From contig WRGS01000159.1 of the NCBI GenBank assembly GCA_009787075.1, positions 1 through 7,830 of the forward strand: DNA of 7,830 nucleotides, given 5' to 3'. The translations under genes and the position numbers were made by a program. The notes beneath the pieces were generated by a model. The model worked only from the letters and a program-made list of their open reading frames with translations, was not told the origin of the DNA and did no database searches. The DNA comes from Paludibacter sp. GTDB lineage: Bacteria > Bacteroidota > Bacteroidia > Bacteroidales > Paludibacteraceae. Every line of letters begins with the position of its first letter. The first letter of the stretch is position 1. Shown here piece after piece: positions 5,618 through 7,830 of this stretch.

Positions 5618-7830
5618 ATGTCAAAAAATCTTGTTATTGTTGAGTCGCCTGCAAAGGCGAAAACCATAGAAAAGTTTTTAGGGAAAGATTTTCACGTCTT
5701 ATCAAGTATGGGGCACATTCGCGACCTTGTTGACAAAGGTATGGGAATTGATTTTGCGCATAATTATGCGCCGATTTACGAAATTACGCCCGATAAGAAG
5801 AAAATTGTTTCTCAACTGACAAAAGAATCGAAAGATGCGGATATTGTGTGGCTTGCTTCCGATGAAGACCGCGAAGGAGAAGCAATAGCATGGCATTTAT
5901 ACGAAGTGTTAAAACTCAAAGAGGCGAATACCAAACGCATTGTTTTTCACGAAATTACAAAAGATGCAATATTAAAGGCTATCCAAACTCCGCGCAAAAT
6001 TGACCTCAATCTTGTTGATGCGCAGCAGGCGCGGCGTGTTTTGGATAGAATTGTGGGTTTTGAAGTTTCGCCTGTGCTTTGGCGAAAAGTAAAACCGTCT
6101 CTTTCGGCTGGGCGCGTGCAGTCGGTTGCAGTGCGGCTGATTGTAGAACGCGAAAGGGAAATCAACAATTTTTCACCCGATGTAAATTACAGAGTTACAG
6201 CGATTTTTACTTCAAAAAATAAAAACGGACAAGATGTTGAACTGAATTGCGAACTGTCGCAACGCTTTAAAACCAAAGAAGAAGCGCAAAAATTTCTCGA
6301 ACATTGCAAAACGGCTCAATTCGCTGTTGCTGATATAGTTAAAAGTCCTGCGAAGAAAACGCCTGCGCCGCCTTTTACAACTTCTACTTTGCAGCAGGAA
6401 GCATCTCGAAAACTCGGATTTTCGGTTTCGCAAACGATGCGCATTGCACAAATGCTTTATGAATCGGGGAAAATTACTTATATGCGTACAGATTCTGTGA
6501 ATTTGTCCGACTTGGCGTTAAATTCTTCAAAAACCGAAATATCAACATCTTACAGCGATAAATATTACAAACGCCGCCAATTTTCGACCAAAACAAAAGG
6601 CGCACAGGAAGCGCACGAGGCAATTCGTCCGACTTATATGAATGTTAATTCTGTTGAAGGCTCTGCGCAGGAAAAGCGGCTTTATGAATTGATTTGGAAA
6701 CGCACAATAGCCTCGCAAATGGCTGATGCTCAATTAGAAAAAACAAATATTAACATAAAAATTTCGGGCAGTCCGCTGACCTTTGTCGCATCGGGCGAAG
6801 TGATTATTTTTGACGGTTTTCTTAAAGTTTATTTGGAATCGACAGATGATGAAACTTTAAGCAACGAGCAGCAGATTTTGCCGGAAATGAAAACAGGAGA
6901 ACGTGCTGAGGCAGAACAAATTAAAGCGCAGCAACGTTTTTCGCAGCGTCCGCCGCGATACACAGAGGCAAGTTTGGTACGCAAACTCGAAGAGTTGGGG
7001 ATTGGTCGCCCAAGTACTTATGCACCAACAATTTCCACAATTCAAAATCGTAATTATGTGGAAAAAAGCGACCGCGCGTCCGAAAAACGAGAGTTTATAG
7101 AATTGGAACTTAAAAAAGGCAAGATTTCAGAAAAAATAAAAACCGAAAATACAGGTGCAGAAAAGGCGAAAATGTTTCCTACTTCAATAGGATTGGTTGT
7201 AACAGACTTTCTTACAGAATATTTTCCTGATATTATGAATTATAATTTTACGGCAAAAGTAGAAGACGATTTCGACCAAATTGCCGAAGGTAAAGAGCAA
7301 TGGACAAAGATGATTGATGCTTTTTATAAAAAATTTCATAAAGATGTTGAAAATACTCTTGAAACATCTGAGCGGCAAAGCGGAGAGCGTATTTTGGGCA
7401 AAGACCCCAAGACAGGCAAGCAAGTTTCGGTGCGGATAGGGCGGTTTGGTCCCATAGCGCAAATAGGCACTTCTGACGACAGCGAAAAACCTGTTTTTGC
7501 ATCTTTGCGCCGCGAGCAAACAATTGAAACCTTGACACTTGAAGAAGCGCTTGAACTTTTCAAACTTCCGCGTGAAGTTGGCAATTATGAGGACAAACCT
7601 ATGAAAATTGCTGTCGGACGTTTCGGACCGTATATTTTACACAATTCGGTGTTCTATTCGCTGCCGAAAACAGACGACCCGATGGAAGTAACCAAAGAAC
7701 GCGCTATCGAAATTATTGAGAAAAAACGCGAAATCGAGCGCAATAAAATAATTCATAATTTTGACGAAATTCAGGTTTTGAATGGTCGTTTTGGTGCATA
7801 TATTAAATTCAATAAAGCCAATTACAAAAT
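5618..7830 (+). CDS. topA: DNA topoisomerase I (type IA), 3' end outside window
   Basis: This enzyme relaxes negatively supercoiled DNA by cutting and rejoining one strand. I translated the frame from ATG 5618 and it stays open to the right edge: 737 complete codons with no stop. The TOPRIM domain is at the N-terminus, with IVESPAKAKTI holding Glu9 and the metal-binding SDEDREGE (81-88). LSAGRVQSVAVRLI follows at 162-175, then the catalytic Tyr288 in GKITYMRTDSVNLS, EAHEAIRPT, and the conserved block from RPPRYTEASLV (444-454) to GIGRPSTY. The tail has three topoisomerase C-terminal repeats marked by GRFGP (608), GRFGPY (667) and GRFGAY (723) rather than Cys4 zinc ribbons, a form common in Bacteroidetes; zinc fingers beyond the edge cannot be excluded. 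Probably only a few dozen residues are missing. It begins 59 bp after the FtsA-like stop, so co-transcription is plausible. Confidence 0.97.
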   Translation, partial: MSKNLVIVESPAKAKTIEKFLGKDFHVLSSMGHIRDLVDKGMGIDFAHNYAPIYEITPDKKKIVSQLTKESKDADIVWLASDEDREGEAIAWHLYEVLKLKEANTKRIVFHEITKDAILKAIQTPRKIDLNLVDAQQARRVLDRIVGFEVSPVLWRKVKPSLSAGRVQSVAVRLIVEREREINNFSPDVNYRVTAIFTSKNKNGQDVELNCELSQRFKTKEEAQKFLEHCKTAQFAVADIVKSPAKKTPAPPFTTSTLQQEASRKLGFSVSQTMRIAQMLYESGKITYMRTDSVNLSDLALNSSKTEISTSYSDKYYKRRQFSTKTKGAQEAHEAIRPTYMNVNSVEGSAQEKRLYELIWKRTIASQMADAQLEKTNINIKISGSPLTFVASGEVIIFDGFLKVYLESTDDETLSNEQQILPEMKTGERAEAEQIKAQQRFSQRPPRYTEASLVRKLEELGIGRPSTYAPTISTIQNRNYVEKSDRASEKREFIELELKKGKISEKIKTENTGAEKAKMFPTSIGLVVTDFLTEYFPDIMNYNFTAKVEDDFDQIAEGKEQWTKMIDAFYKKFHKDVENTLETSERQSGERILGKDPKTGKQVSVRIGRFGPIAQIGTSDDSEKPVFASLRREQTIETLTLEEALELFKLPREVGNYEDKPMKIAVGRFGPYILHNSVFYSLPKTDDPMEVTKERAIEIIEKKREIERNKIIHNFDEIQVLNGRFGAYIKFNKANYK

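Noticed and set aside
5702..7584. Several minus-strand frames and one + strand frame (6903-7100) over topA
   Set aside because: The + frame from 5618 gives a full set of topoisomerase IA motifs through the whole stretch; the others are shadows.

Overview
The window looks like chromosomal DNA from a member of the Bacteroidetes, most likely the Bacteroidales. It is AT-rich and every supported gene lies on the + strand. The genes have A/T-rich leaders instead of Shine-Dalgarno sites, at least one leader carries a Bacteroidetes-type TAnnTTTG -7 box, and the protein sequences (a peptide-exporter ABC/HlyD pair, a GxxExxY protein, a topoisomerase I ending in GRFG repeats) fit that phylum. The assignment is by recognition; no database was searched.

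Region 1 (1-2946) is a type I, peptide-exporter-like locus. It holds the 3' part of an ABC exporter subunit, cut by the window edge, and a full HlyD-type membrane-fusion protein. These would be expected to work together to move a peptide or small protein across the inner membrane and periplasm. Between them sits a 125-aa GxxExxY protein with a predicted PD-(D/E)XK nuclease core. Its gene is bracketed by a 46-bp inverted repeat with 43 of 46 positions matching, each arm built from four CGCAAAG heptamers. This cassette (1121-1636) looks inserted into the exporter operon and is the most mobile-element-like structure here. A GGGCGAAA tandem tract follows directly after the ABC stop codon.

Region 2 (2947-4211) holds an unrecognised four-helix membrane protein whose 3' end overlaps the start of mtgA, the monofunctional peptidoglycan glycosyltransferase. 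A 12-bp hairpin overlaps the mtgA stop codon, and a candidate -7 promoter box follows it.

Region 3 (4212-7830) holds a divergent FtsA-like actin-fold ATPase followed 59 bp later by topA, DNA topoisomerase I, which is open to the right edge (737 codons visible). The FtsA-like gene carries four in-frame 21-bp repeat units near its 5' end, each encoding a heptapeptide. No ftsQ or ftsZ is adjacent, so this is not the usual division cluster and the protein may be a paralogue.

The best leads are the inverted-repeat-bounded GxxExxY cassette and the 21-bp repeat expansion in the FtsA-like gene. Nothing in the window is clearly a new defence or biosynthetic system.
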